From Methylophaga sp. (lineage in GTDB: Bacteria; Pseudomonadota; Gammaproteobacteria; Nitrosococcales; Methylophagaceae): a stretch of DNA of 64,000 nt. The stretch is taken from contig NVWQ02000053.1 in the NCBI GenBank assembly GCA_002733715.2, positions 124,001-188,000 of the forward strand. The letters are read 5' to 3'. Every line of letters begins with the position of its first letter. Position 1 is the stretch's first letter. The notes beneath the pieces were generated by a model. It had not been told where the DNA came from and did no database searches. It saw only the letters and a program-made list of their open reading frames with translations. Positions 41,132 to 50,287 of the stretch are shown piece by piece. A program made the position numbers and the translations under genes.

Positions 41132-43144
41132 ATGAAAGACTTAAACCCCGAGCAGCGGGAAGCGGCTCGGCATGTCGATGGACCTTTATTAGTTATCGCC
41201 GGTGCAGGCAGTGGCAAAACACGGGTAATCACTCGTAAAATTGCTTATCTAATTGAGCAGTGTGGTATTGCAGCGCGTAATATCGTGGCGGTAACCTTCA
41301 CCAATAAAGCGGCTCGTGAGATGAAAAGCCGTGTGGCTGAATTAATGGCATCACGTGGCACATCTGCTCGTGGTTTGATGGTATCGACTTTTCATAATTT
41401 GGGTTTAACCATTTTACGCAAAGAGTATGCTCACCTTGGCTATCGAGAGGGCTTTTCAATTTTTGATGCTCACGATACACTGGCGGTATTACGTGATTTG
41501 ATGGGCAAGGATTTTGCAGCAGATAGCGAACATGCTGAGCAATGCCAATGGCAAATTTCTGAGTGGAAAAACAAACTAATTATGCCTGTTCAAGCAATAC
41601 AAATTGCTGAAGATGGTCAGCAAGTGGCAGCTGCAAAAGTATACAACCGTTATGTTGAAGCATTGCAGGCTTATAATGCCGTAGACTTTGATGACCTCAT
41701 CCTCAAACCGGTTTTATTATTTAAAGAAACCCCAGAAGTATTAAAAAAATGGCAAGGTCGTGTTCATTATTTATTGGTTGATGAATATCAAGATACTAAC
41801 GGTTGCCAATATGAACTAGTAAAACAATTAGTGGGTATTCGTGAAGCATTAACCGTGGTAGGTGATGATGACCAGTCAGTATATTCTTGGCGTGGGGCAA
41901 ACCCCGAAAACTTAAATTTATTGCAGCAAGATTATCCTCGCTTAAAGGTTATCAAGTTAGAGCAAAATTACCGCTCGATGGGGCGAATATTACGTGCCGC
42001 CAATCAATTGATAAGTAATAACCCCCACATTATTGAGAAAAAATTATGGAGTGCACGAGGCGAAGGCGACCCTATTCGTGTGATTGCCTGCCGTGATGAT
42101 TTTCATGAATCAGAAAAAGTGGTTTCTGAATTGTTATATCACAAGCTAAAATATAATGCTGAATACAAAGATTATGCAATTTTATATCGGAGTAACCATT
42201 TATCTCGCCCTATAGAACAAATTCTACGTGAACATAATGTGCCTTATGTTTTAACCGGCGGTACATCATTCTTTTCACGCGTTGAAGTTAAAGATATTAT
42301 GGCGTATTTGCGACTCTTAGCAAATCAAGATGATGACAATGCCTTCTTACGGGTGATCAATACACCACGTCGCGGCATTGGTGCCAGCACACTACAGAAA
42401 ATTGGTAATTATGCTGCCGAGCGTAAATGCAGCATGTTTGCCGCCTGTTTTGAGCTGGGTTTAGCAGAACAATTGTCTGCACAAGCCATGCATCGCGTAG
42501 AGAAATTTAGCAACTGGCTAGTGGATATTGCCGATCGTGCTGATCGAGGGGATTTATTAGAAACGATTCGCGATATGATTGAAGAGATTGATTATCGCGG
42601 CTGGTTAGAAGAAGTGACCGGCGATCCCGACAAAGCCATTAGACGAATGGAAAATGTCGAAGAATTGCAAGTGTGGATCAAACGTATTGTAGATAAAGAC
42701 ACTGAACAAAATAATATTGGCGATATTGCTGCCAGATTAACCTTAATGGATCTTTTAGAACGCCAAGCCGAAGAAAACCAAGAAGATGCAGTTAGCTTGA
42801 TGACATTGCATGCTGCCAAAGGTTTGGAGTTCCCCCATGTGTTTATTATCGGCATGGAAGAAGAAATTCTGCCACACCGTACCAGCATTGAAGAAGAAAA
42901 TATCGAAGAAGAACGGCGTTTGGCTTATGTAGGCATTACTCGTGCCCAACGTACTTTGGTTTTTACCCTTGCGAACACCCGTAAACGCTACGGCGAAAAA
43001 GTAGATTGTGAAGAAAGCCGATTTTTACGAGAATTACCAGCTGAAGATTTAATTTGGACAACGGAAAGAACAAAAGTTGACCCAGAAGAACGTAAAGAGC
43101 GGGGCAAAGCGCATCTATCAAACATTCGGGGCTTATTGAAATAA
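41132..43144 (+). CDS. rep: Rep, ATP-dependent 3'-5' DNA helicase
   Basis: A 670-residue UvrD-family helicase, near E. coli Rep (673). Motifs: LNPEQREAARHVDGPLLVIAGAGSGKTRV, AVTFTNKAAREMKSRV, YLLVDEYQDTNGCQYEL, LTVVGDDDQSVYSWRGA, LEQNYRSMGRIL, VSLMTLHAAKGLEFPHVF and LAYVGITRAQRTL. The QYELVKQL and LNLLQQDYP segments favour Rep over UvrD. Rep clears proteins ahead of replication forks. It stands alone between comM and the DUF1186 gene. Confidence 0.93.
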   Translation: MKDLNPEQREAARHVDGPLLVIAGAGSGKTRVITRKIAYLIEQCGIAARNIVAVTFTNKAAREMKSRVAELMASRGTSARGLMVSTFHNLGLTILRKEYAHLGYREGFSIFDAHDTLAVLRDLMGKDFAADSEHAEQCQWQISEWKNKLIMPVQAIQIAEDGQQVAAAKVYNRYVEALQAYNAVDFDDLILKPVLLFKETPEVLKKWQGRVHYLLVDEYQDTNGCQYELVKQLVGIREALTVVGDDDQSVYSWRGANPENLNLLQQDYPRLKVIKLEQNYRSMGRILRAANQLISNNPHIIEKKLWSARGEGDPIRVIACRDDFHESEKVVSELLYHKLKYNAEYKDYAILYRSNHLSRPIEQILREHNVPYVLTGGTSFFSRVEVKDIMAYLRLLANQDDDNAFLRVINTPRRGIGASTLQKIGNYAAERKCSMFAACFELGLAEQLSAQAMHRVEKFSNWLVDIADRADRGDLLETIRDMIEEIDYRGWLEEVTGDPDKAIRRMENVEELQVWIKRIVDKDTEQNNIGDIAARLTLMDLLERQAEENQEDAVSLMTLHAAKGLEFPHVFIIGMEEEILPHRTSIEEENIEEERRLAYVGITRAQRTLVFTLANTRKRYGEKVDCEESRFLRELPAEDLIWTTERTKVDPEERKERGKAHLSNIRGLLK

Positions 43145-43227
43145 AGCCTTTGAGAATAATTATTTGGTGCTAAACTCAAATGAGTTCAGAACAGTATCAA
43201 TAAATTACAGCCCAAGAGCGACTAAAT

Positions 43228-44118
43228 ATGACAGCAGAAGCAGAACAGTTATTTGAACAAATTAGAACGATTTCAGCGCCCCCAACTGAAGAGGTATTTG
43301 AAAAAATAGCATCATCACGGCAACAAATCACACCGCTATTGCTTGATGAAATAGCCCGCTTTGCTGAAGATCCTAGCGTTATTAACAAACAAGGTGATGA
43401 CTATATACGGCATGTGGTTAGCCTGTTTATTGTGGCATATTTTAGAAATGAAGCGGCTTATCCACTTATTATTAAGCTTATTTCTCATCCGGGTGAAAAA
43501 GTGATCACACTAACGGGTGAGGTTTTTACCGAAGCATTAGGGCGTATTTTGGCCTCGGTGTGTGATGGCGACTTGGCGCCGATAAAATCAGTGATAGAAA
43601 ACCCTAATGTAAGCCCGTGGCTGCGATCATCTGCATTAGACAGTTTGATGGTGCTGTGGCAAGAGAATATCTTAAGCCGAGAAGATGTTGTTCATTATTT
43701 AAGAGAATTAATGGAAGGTAAATTAGAAGCTAGCCCAAGCTATGTTTGGGATACGATTGCATTAATAGCGTATGACTTACATCCAGGCGATCTTGAAGAT
43801 TTATTGCTTAAAGCGATAACAAATAAACTTATCGCGCCAATGGTGCTAAACAAACAGTCACTCGCACTTTGTGTGAAAGATAATTTAGCCGACACCATTA
43901 AAAACAAAAATAATGTAGTTGATGGTTATATTAAAGAACCGTTCAAAGAGCTAACGTGGTGGCTATACCCAGACCAAAAAGAATTAGATAAAGGCATTGA
44001 TTATGCGGCAATGAATGTGCCGATGGCTGATAAAAAAGTCATTCCGGGTGAGCGAGGAGCACCTATGGGTTGGCGATCAGAGACGATTGTACGTACAGGT
44101 AAAAAAAACGGGGCGTAA
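43228..44118 (+). CDS. DUF1186 protein, C-terminal SEC-C motif lost by frameshift
   Basis: A 296-residue alpha-helical, HEAT-like protein ([45 protein letters not shown], later DALMV-type helices) of the DUF1186 family, whose function is unknown. The frame ends VRTGKKNGA and stops at 44116-44118. In the next frame the DNA encodes a complete SEC-C zinc motif up to 44176, joined at an A8 run (44101-44108). Seven A residues would restore the fusion. Many DUF1186 relatives end in SEC-C, so the intact ancestor was probably about 315 residues. The choice between mutation, slippage and sequencing error is open. Confidence 0.75.
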   Translation: MTAEAEQLFEQIRTISAPPTEEVFEKIASSRQQITPLLLDEIARFAEDPSVINKQGDDYIRHVVSLFIVAYFRNEAAYPLIIKLISHPGEKVITLTGEVFTEALGRILASVCDGDLAPIKSVIENPNVSPWLRSSALDSLMVLWQENILSREDVVHYLRELMEGKLEASPSYVWDTIALIAYDLHPGDLEDLLLKAITNKLIAPMVLNKQSLALCVKDNLADTIKNKNNVVDGYIKEPFKELTWWLYPDQKELDKGIDYAAMNVPMADKKVIPGERGAPMGWRSETIVRTGKKNGA

Positions 44119-44176
44119 TGATCCTTGCTATTGCGGTAGTGGCCGTAAGTATAAAAAATGTTGCGGTAGCCATTAA
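44108..44176 (+). other. Out-of-frame SEC-C motif remnant
   Basis: Read from 44108 this stretch gives [22 protein letters not shown] and a TAA at 44174-44176. The CxC-x8-CC pattern is the SEC-C zinc-binding motif found at the end of SecA and many other proteins. It is separated from the DUF1186 frame by one base at an A8 run. Confidence 0.85.
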
Positions 44177-44191
44177 ATTTGTACGAAAGGG

Positions 44192-44728
44192 TTACCATGT
44201 TTTATTTTGGTCTTTTATTTCTGGTGTAAGTTCTTGCTGAACGTGTTGCAAGAAGGCCTGAACATTTTCGTGCATTGACGATGGATCGCCCGCTATCGTA
44301 CTCACTAATTCTATAGCTGAATTAGCCTGAATATCAGAAAATGAGGCTTTGCTAGGTTCAAGAAAACTTTTCACATTTTTTGTGAACTCTTTGCCGTTAC
44401 CCAGTAAATGGGCACTTGAAATCATCAAGCCAGCGGCATCTTTTTTAGATAAGTTAAATTTAGTTTCAAATAAATTGAGTAATAAGGTTTTATCTTCCCG
44501 ACTCATATCGCCATCAGCTTTGGCAGTAGCCACCATAAGAATAGCGGTTGCATCTAAAGGCGTATCAATTTTGAATAGAGGATTACCGTCATATTTCTTT
44601 CGCCATTTACGACGACGATTCCATAAAAAAGGGTTTAACCCTCCCAAATCAATACCAGCATCAGCAAGTCTACTTAGTATCATCAAAATAGTGGCAATGG
44701 ATCCAAGTAAAGCGAGGACAATATGCAT
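44192..44728 (-). CDS. TerB-like domain membrane protein
   Basis: A 178-residue protein with an N-terminal hydrophobic segment (MHIVLALLGSIATILMILSR), a basic stretch (WNRRRKWRKKYDG), and a helical TerB-like domain: DATAILMVATAKADGDMSREDKTLLLNLFETKFNLSKKDAAGLM. The acidic ADGDMSREDK part is characteristic. TerB-like domains occur in tellurite-resistance and general stress proteins at the membrane and probably bind metal. It lies 19 bases downstream of the ferritin-like gene on the same strand, so a joint metal-stress role is possible. Confidence 0.7.
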   Translation of the reverse strand: MHIVLALLGSIATILMILSRLADAGIDLGGLNPFLWNRRRKWRKKYDGNPLFKIDTPLDATAILMVATAKADGDMSREDKTLLLNLFETKFNLSKKDAAGLMISSAHLLGNGKEFTKNVKSFLEPSKASFSDIQANSAIELVSTIAGDPSSMHENVQAFLQHVQQELTPEIKDQNKTW

Positions 44729-44747
44729 AGGGCTCTTCCTGAGTTAT

Positions 44748-45035
44748 TTATGTGTGGGCGATAGGTTTGTCAGTAAATAGATAATCTTTTAATTCTTTAT
44801 CAAAAGAAGGATCTTTACGACGGATCCATTCAAGTACCATAGCTGCATGTTCTTTTTCTTCATCGCGATTATGGGCAAGAATAGCTTTTAATTCATCATC
44901 TTTACAAGCATCGACACGCTGGTTATACCAATCTACCGCTTCTAGCTCTTCCATCAGCGATGTAATAGCACGATGCATATCTCTAGTTTGATCTGATAGT
45001 TCATTAATCGGTTCGTGATAACCTTCATTTGACAT
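44748..45035 (-). CDS. Encapsulin-associated-type ferritin (EncFtn) without targeting tail
   Basis: 95 residues from ATG 45035; AGGAGA at 45043-45048 makes this start preferable to an in-frame codon 42 bases upstream. SLMEELEAVDWYNQRVDACKDDELKAILAHNRDEEKEHAAMVLEWIRRKDPSFDKELKDYLFT matches the two-helix EncFtn family closely, including the ferroxidase glutamates (EELE), W36/Y37 and E62/H63. EncFtn forms annular decamers that oxidise iron and is normally packed in an encapsulin shell through a C-terminal LGIGSL-type peptide. Here the protein ends TDKPIAHT with no such peptide, and no shell gene lies in the window. Confidence 0.85.
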   Translation of the reverse strand: MSNEGYHEPINELSDQTRDMHRAITSLMEELEAVDWYNQRVDACKDDELKAILAHNRDEEKEHAAMVLEWIRRKDPSFDKELKDYLFTDKPIAHT

Positions 45036-45165
45036 AATGTATTCTCCTGATGATATTGTTATTGAATGATACACCAATCATCAAATCCTAGCGATAGATA
45101 GTCATATCCTGTAAACTGCACTTCTTTTCTATACCCAAGTAACTTCACTTTTCTTAAACTGTTAC

Positions 45166-45236
45166 GTCATTCCGGCAGGTTTTTAGCTGGAATCTGAGTA
45201 TAAACAAGACTCCCGCTAAAAATCTGTGGGAGTGAC
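45166..45236. repeat. Nested-hairpin dispersed repeat, copy 3 (upstream of rhlE)
   Basis: Outer ends GTCATTCCGGC and GGGAGTGAC, with an inner CCGGCAGG...AGCTGG hairpin and a CTCCCGC...GTGGGAG hairpin. It is closest to copy 2 and more decayed, between the divergent EncFtn and rhlE genes. Confidence 0.78.
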
Positions 45237-45292
45237 GGGCAGACTGACAAAGCTGTTTCTGCCTATTCCAACAATATTAATGAGTTTTATCT

Positions 45293-46606
45293 ATGAGTTT
45301 TAGTTCTTTAGGTTTGTCTGATCCTATTCTTAAAGCAGTTGCTGAACAAGGTTATGACACACCATCACCCATTCAACAACAAGCTATCCCTGCCGTGCTT
45401 GAAGGAAAAGATGTAATGGCTGCCGCCCAAACGGGCACAGGTAAAACAGCCGGTTTTACACTACCAATATTAGAGCTATTGTCGAATGGCCAACCTGTTA
45501 AGCCTAATCACACACGGGTTTTGATCATAACGCCCACGCGTGAATTAGCCGCTCAAATTGAAGAAAGTGTCGCCACCTATGGTAAATATTTACCTTTGCG
45601 ATCAACGGTTGTTTTTGGCGGTGTAAAGATTAATCCGCAAATGATGAAGTTGCGCAGAGGTGTCGATATCTTAGTCGCCACACCTGGCCGCTTATTAGAC
45701 TTATACAATCAAAATGCAATACGGTTCAAGCAACTTGAGATATTGGTGTTAGACGAAGCTGATCGCATGTTAGATATGGGCTTCATCAATGATATTAAGA
45801 AGATCTTAGCGCTGCTACCTAAACAGCGTCAAAACTTGCTGTTTTCAGCTACCTTTTCTAATGATATTCGTAAATTAGCGAAAGGTTTGGTGAATAATCC
45901 CGTAGAGATTTCTGTTACGCCGCGTAACACTACTGTTGAAGCAGTTGAACAGTGGATTTGTCCAGTAGATAAAAAACAAAAGTCGGCCTTATTAATAGAA
46001 TTGATTAATGACAATCAATGGAATCAAGTATTAGTTTTCAGTCGCACCAAACATGGTGCAAACAAACTCACGACTCAATTAGAAAAAGTGGGCTTGAGTG
46101 CAGCAGCAATACATGGCAATAAAAGCCAAGGTGCACGAACACGCGCGTTAGCTAATTTCAAAAATGGCAAAATTCAGATTTTAGTCGCAACCGATATTGC
46201 GGCACGTGGCTTAGATATTGAACAGTTGCCTCATGTAGTTAATTTTGATTTACCGAATGTGCCAGAAGATTATGTGCATCGTATTGGTCGAACAGGTCGA
46301 GCAGGCGCGACAGGGCAGGCAGTGTCTTTGGTGAGCGCTGACGAGTTTAAGCAATTATCAGATATTGAACGTTTGATTGGTCAAATAATCGATCGAAAAG
46401 TGATGGAAGGGTTTGAACCTGTTAATGCCTTGCCAGAATCTAACCTAAGCAAACGAGCACCTCGTGTCAAAAAGCCGAAACAACCCAAAACAGGTCATCG
46501 CGATGGTCAGCGATCAAATGAAAAGTCGGGTAGTCATCACGCCGGTAATCAAGCTAGGAATAGCCGAAGACGTAGCGGTGGAAATGAACGCTCAGGTAAT
46601 CGTTAG
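45293..46606 (+). CDS. rhlE: RhlE-type DEAD-box RNA helicase
   Basis: A 437-residue helicase with all DEAD-box motifs: Q motif [13 protein letters not shown], Walker [23 protein letters not shown] in [41 protein letters not shown] and [10 protein letters not shown]. The C terminus is a basic, low-complexity tail ([14 protein letters not shown]...[13 protein letters not shown]) typical of RhlE. It remodels RNA during ribosome assembly and decay. Convergent with the decayed metY; the two ends overlap by 4 bases. Confidence 0.93.
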   Translation: MSFSSLGLSDPILKAVAEQGYDTPSPIQQQAIPAVLEGKDVMAAAQTGTGKTAGFTLPILELLSNGQPVKPNHTRVLIITPTRELAAQIEESVATYGKYLPLRSTVVFGGVKINPQMMKLRRGVDILVATPGRLLDLYNQNAIRFKQLEILVLDEADRMLDMGFINDIKKILALLPKQRQNLLFSATFSNDIRKLAKGLVNNPVEISVTPRNTTVEAVEQWICPVDKKQKSALLIELINDNQWNQVLVFSRTKHGANKLTTQLEKVGLSAAAIHGNKSQGARTRALANFKNGKIQILVATDIAARGLDIEQLPHVVNFDLPNVPEDYVHRIGRTGRAGATGQAVSLVSADEFKQLSDIERLIGQIIDRKVMEGFEPVNALPESNLSKRAPRVKKPKQPKTGHRDGQRSNEKSGSHHAGNQARNSRRRSGGNERSGNR

Positions 46607-47693
46607 ATCACACTATCGAGTGCTTGGCTGACATCATCAATAATATCATCTATATTTTCGATGCCTACTGAGATCCGAACAAGATCACTACTCACACCTG
46701 CTTTAGCTAATTCTTCATCATTTAATTGACGATGTGTAGTCGATGCTGGGTGACAGGCGAGTGATTTAGCATCACCAATATTTACCAAACGAAGGATCAT
46801 CTGCAGCGCATCAATAAATTGTGCGCCTGCGATAGCTCCGCCTTTGATACCAAAACTGAGAACACCTGACGCTTTACCAGAGGTGACTTTTTTGCACATA
46901 GCATTGAACGGGCTGTTAGGTAGTGCGGCATAGTTTACCCAATCGATTTTAGGGTGGTTTTCAAGGTATGCGGCTAATTTCTCAGCATTTTCACAGTGCC
47001 TTTCCATTCTTAAGCCTAATGTTTCAAGGCCCTGTAATATTTGGAATGCATTAAAAGGTGATAGCGCGGCACCAGTGTTTCTAAGCGGGGAAACGCGGCA
47101 ACGTCCGATATAGGCGGCTTCGCCTAATGCTTCCGTATAGATGACACCATGATAAGAAGGATCAGGTTCATTTAGCATGGGGAAACGTTTTTATTGGCTA
47201 CCCAATCAAACTTACCAGAATCAACAATAATGCCGCCGATAGATTCGCAAAAAATCGCTTTTGTTTTATCGTCTATTGCATCTTCGAAGCCCTTATAATC
47301 GTCAAAAGAAATCATGCGAACATTTATGCCTTGATTCGGTAAGGCATGAGCAAAAAGATTATAGGTGCCACCATAAAGTTGACTGATGCTGACAATATTA
47401 TCACCGACAGTACAAATAGCTTGAATAGCATAGGTAATAGCAGCCATACCCGATGCGAGACCTAATGCGGCAATACCACCTTCCATTGCTGCAACACGTT
47501 GCTCTAATACATCCGTTGTGGGGTTCATTATACGGGTGTAAATATTGCCGGGCACTTTGAGATCGAATAAATCTGCACCATGCTGAGTATCATCAAAGGT
47601 ATAGGATGTAGTTTGATAAATAGGAACTGCGGCCGCTTTTGTTGTAGCTTCAGATTCATAGCCATGATGTAAGGCGAGCGATTCTAGTTTCAT
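46603..47693 (-). pseudogene. metY: Decayed metY (O-acetylhomoserine sulfhydrylase)
   Basis: The frame from 47693 (LALHHGYESEATTKAAAVPIYQ, then NIYTRIMNPTTDVLEQRVAAMEGG) is a typical MetY N terminus. It reads to KAIFCESIG and then jumps to GIIVDSGKFDW. The normally intervening 60-odd residues, including the pyridoxal-phosphate lysine in the SLTKYLGGH segment, are absent. The frame breaks soon after at an A5 run (AATAAAAACG) and stops at 47172. The remaining half (MLNEPDPSYHGVIYTEALGEAAYIGR to the end) is intact in another frame, 47178-46603. Deletion plus frameshift means no active enzyme. Confidence 0.88.
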
Positions 47694-47710
47694 AATTTAT
47701 CCTTGTAGAG

Positions 47711-48199
47711 TTAGTTCCATTTAAAGTCTGAGCTTGGTTGTTCTGGTCTAAATTTAAGTTGTACACCTTGTAAAAAATTACGTAATATTTGATCTTTGCA
47801 GGCTCGAAAATGTTTATGATCAGAGCGACGGAAAAATGCACTTAGTTCGTGTTTGCTAATCTTTAAATCGGCTAGTAATAAGATATCTAAGATCTCATCA
47901 TCTTTCAAATTTAATGCTATTTTTAGTTTTCTGAAAATGATGTTGTTATTCATCTTTTTTTCAGGTTTTGGCTGTTCGCCTTCGCGTTTGCCACGACGCT
48001 CATTAATGAAACCATTTAAGAATGTAGCTAATTGTACATCAGTGCAGTTTACATACTCTGGGACTTCTTCCTTTTTCATCCAATTGCTGATTTGTTCGCG
48101 CGTGACTTCAACATCAGCTTGAGCAAATATAGCAATCATTTTTGAATCGTTATAATCAAAAACGTAGCGGATCCGGCGTAAAACATCGTTATTTGTCAT
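47711..48199 (-). CDS. yehS: YehS-like DUF1456 protein
   Basis: A 162-residue protein made of two copies of the DUF1456 repeat: MTNNDVLRRIRYVFDYNDSKMIAIFAQADVEVTREQISNWMKKE, and NNNIIFRKLKIALNLKDDEILDILLLADLKISKHELSAFFRR. Each copy looks like a helical, HTH-like unit. Length matches E. coli YehS (156). Function unknown. It starts a minus-strand run toward the metY remnant. Confidence 0.9.
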   Translation of the reverse strand: MTNNDVLRRIRYVFDYNDSKMIAIFAQADVEVTREQISNWMKKEEVPEYVNCTDVQLATFLNGFINERRGKREGEQPKPEKKMNNNIIFRKLKIALNLKDDEILDILLLADLKISKHELSAFFRRSDHKHFRACKDQILRNFLQGVQLKFRPEQPSSDFKWN

Positions 48200-48221
48200 G
48201 AATGAAGTGTCTTCCTGATTA

Positions 48222-48509
48222 TTATAGTGGCCAAAGCTGAATGCCGAGCCACATAAAATAGAGTGATAAAGCTAAACATAATAGCGTGATTAGACCATAC
48301 AGTGGCTGAAATCCTGTTTTTTGAAGCTGAGTAAAGCCAATATAAGCACCAATTGCATTTACAAAAAATGAAAACTCACTGACGACCAATAATGTTAATA
48401 GTGGCAAGCTAGTCAAGCCATCACTAGCAATCTGACTACCTCTAAGTACGACTAATAATAGAAATACCCCTAGGGCTAGGGCAATATATGGAAAATCACG
48501 TGTTTTCAT
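48222..48509 (-). CDS. Small hydrophobic protein (unknown)
   Basis: A 95-residue protein with three hydrophobic segments (FPYIALALGVFLLLVVL, LPLLTLLVVSEFSFFVNAIGAYIGF, YGLITLLCLALSLYFMWLG). I do not recognise the family. It lies between yehS (22 bases) and the hydroxylase-like gene (32 bases upstream) on the same strand, so it probably belongs to their transcript. A small subunit or helper of the neighbouring membrane enzyme is a guess. Confidence 0.6.
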   Translation of the reverse strand: MKTRDFPYIALALGVFLLLVVLRGSQIASDGLTSLPLLTLLVVSEFSFFVNAIGAYIGFTQLQKTGFQPLYGLITLLCLALSLYFMWLGIQLWPL

Positions 48510-48541
48510 TTTATTAACTCGGAATAGAATGACTAAGGTTT

Positions 48542-49672
48542 TTACTTAGTAAAAGGATACAAAAATTGCTTCCAATAACCAGAGGGTACGGGATGGCCAT
48601 TGACACCCAAACCTGAGGGCCATCTACCTTTAGGCATGAAATAGGTGCCAAATAAACGATCAAATATTGGAAAGTGAATTGAGAAGTTTACATCAATCGC
48701 TTCTTTTTCAATACCATGATGCCAATGATGATAGCGAGGTGTCACCAGAATCGGTTTGATCCATTCAATATCAAATTTAATATTAGAATGAATATAAGTG
48801 GCATAAAGATAAACGACGATTAGATATAAATAGAGCATTGATTGGTCAAAACCAAGTACTGTCATGGGTATAACAGTGAGTCCGCGTAGACATATAATTT
48901 CAACTACATGCATGCGTGAACCTGCCATCCAATCAAGTGTACGTGCTGAATGATGAACAGCATGGAATTTCCATAACCAAGGTACTTTGTGGAATAAACG
49001 ATGAACCCAATATTGCACTAAATCAGTCAAAAACATGATTTCGAAAAATTGTAACCACAAAGGTTGGCTGACAATGGCGGCTTGGATTGATGATAATTGA
49101 GCAGTAGCTAAAATAAGATTTGAAGGTGCAAATGATAGATAAGTGAATGATTGCACCATCACGCTACTAATTAAAAAATACAGCAAATCTTCTCGCCATT
49201 CGAATCGAAATACGGATTGTTCTTTGCGACGGAATAAACGTTCAAGAGGCAGAAATACTATACCCGTTAAGGTTAAGTTTAAGATAAACCAGTCTAAGCC
49301 AAAATAAACGCCACTAGTTAGTTCGCCTGATATTCGTGCATTAGAACCACCTAATGCAACAGCGAATAAGACTAGTAATAATGCGGTGAAACCTAAGAAT
49401 TTATGTTGTCGAAGAATAAGGCTGACGGTGGCTAGTAAGAACGCCAAAATTAAAACTATATGTAGGGTAATTCTAACTAAGCTGACATCAATAGCTACCC
49501 TAATTTCTGGAACAGTTAATAGGTCTGGATAACGAAGACATAACACGGCAACAAAACCAGTGATTGCTAGGACAAGTGCGACCACACCGCTTATCCAGCC
49601 CGTTCCAATTTGCGTTGAGGCTTTTTCAGCTTCTAGTTCTTTTATTAATGATGTTGTTAAGTTTTTAAGCAT
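48542..49672 (-). CDS. Fatty-acid hydroxylase / sterol desaturase superfamily protein
   Basis: A 376-residue membrane protein with about eight hydrophobic segments. The di-iron histidine motifs are in order: YWVHRLFHK, FHAVHHSARTLDW and YHHWHHGIEKEA (with a preceding HSNIKFD). This is the ERG3/fatty-acid hydroxylase superfamily: membrane enzymes that use O2 and a di-iron centre to hydroxylate or desaturate lipids or sterol-like substrates. The substrate cannot be read from sequence. All histidine boxes are present, so it is likely active. The cytochrome c5 terminator separates it from that gene. Confidence 0.88.
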   Translation of the reverse strand: MLKNLTTSLIKELEAEKASTQIGTGWISGVVALVLAITGFVAVLCLRYPDLLTVPEIRVAIDVSLVRITLHIVLILAFLLATVSLILRQHKFLGFTALLLVLFAVALGGSNARISGELTSGVYFGLDWFILNLTLTGIVFLPLERLFRRKEQSVFRFEWREDLLYFLISSVMVQSFTYLSFAPSNLILATAQLSSIQAAIVSQPLWLQFFEIMFLTDLVQYWVHRLFHKVPWLWKFHAVHHSARTLDWMAGSRMHVVEIICLRGLTVIPMTVLGFDQSMLYLYLIVVYLYATYIHSNIKFDIEWIKPILVTPRYHHWHHGIEKEAIDVNFSIHFPIFDRLFGTYFMPKGRWPSGLGVNGHPVPSGYWKQFLYPFTK

Positions 49673-49702
49673 TATTGTTCAATTAATTGAATAATGAGAC
49701 AT

Positions 49703-49725
49703 AAAAAAGCCCGCAAAGGCGGGCT
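49703..49725 (-). terminator. Rho-independent terminator of the cytochrome c5 gene
   Basis: Read on the minus strand: AGCCCGCC-TTT-GCGGGCTTTTTTA, a GC-rich 6-bp stem (49709-49714 with 49719-49724) followed by T6. It lies 11 bases past the cytochrome stop at 49736. Confidence 0.88.
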
Positions 49726-49735
49726 GAAGTAAATA

Positions 49736-50227
49736 TTATTTAGTAAGTGAAATCATATGATCAACCGCAGCCTTAACATCATCATCACTTAGATCTGGAT
49801 TACCACCACGAGCGGGCATCATGTTAAAACCATTAATTGCATTAGCGTAAAGTTTATCTACGCCTTGTTCAATGCGTGGAGCCCAACCATCAGCATCACC
49901 TAACTTAGGCGAGCTCATCATGCCTGTGCGGTGACATAAAGCACAGGTGCTTTTTACAATTTTTGCGCCAGCATCATCAGAAGAACCTGCGGCGGTGGGA
50001 GCAGCAACGGCCACAACAGCCACTTCAACTACAGGTGGCTCGCCGATATTAATTTTTGCGACAGGTTTGATGCGCTCAACAACATCTTCGTTAGCCATAC
50101 TTTCTGGCGTTACAGTACCTTTTGCCACACTTAGCATCGTCGATAAAATAACATTGACTAAACCGAAGACGATAATAAAGATGATGATGCTACCTACGAA
50201 AAATTTACCGGTGTTTTGTGAAGCCAT
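49736..50227 (-). CDS. Cytochrome c5 family protein
   Basis: A 163-residue protein with an N-terminal membrane helix (FVGSIIIFIIVFGLVNVIL), an Ala/Val-rich linker, and one class I cytochrome c domain: VKSTCALCHRTGMMSSPKLGDADGWAPRI. The CALCH heme motif is at about residue 93, with the axial methionine expected in GFNMMPARGG. The fold resembles cytochrome c5 (CycB), a periplasmic electron carrier. It is probably membrane-tethered, since no cleavage site is obvious. Monocistronic with its own terminator. Confidence 0.88.
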   Translation of the reverse strand: MASQNTGKFFVGSIIIFIIVFGLVNVILSTMLSVAKGTVTPESMANEDVVERIKPVAKINIGEPPVVEVAVVAVAAPTAAGSSDDAGAKIVKSTCALCHRTGMMSSPKLGDADGWAPRIEQGVDKLYANAINGFNMMPARGGNPDLSDDDVKAAVDHMISLTK

Positions 50228-50287
50228 GATAATGCCCTAAGATCTAAGTATGGAAATGTTAATTATACGATGTTAATGAGTTAGAGG

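Noticed and set aside
44748-45035. The ferritin-like protein taken as evidence for an encapsulin nanocompartment locus
   Set aside because: No shell-protein gene was found within the window and the targeting peptide is absent.
46603-47693. metY read as two genuine genes or as programmed frameshifting
   Set aside because: The catalytic lysine region is missing, so no frameshift can give an active enzyme. The downstream ATG is simply an internal methionine of the family (MLNEPDPSYHG).
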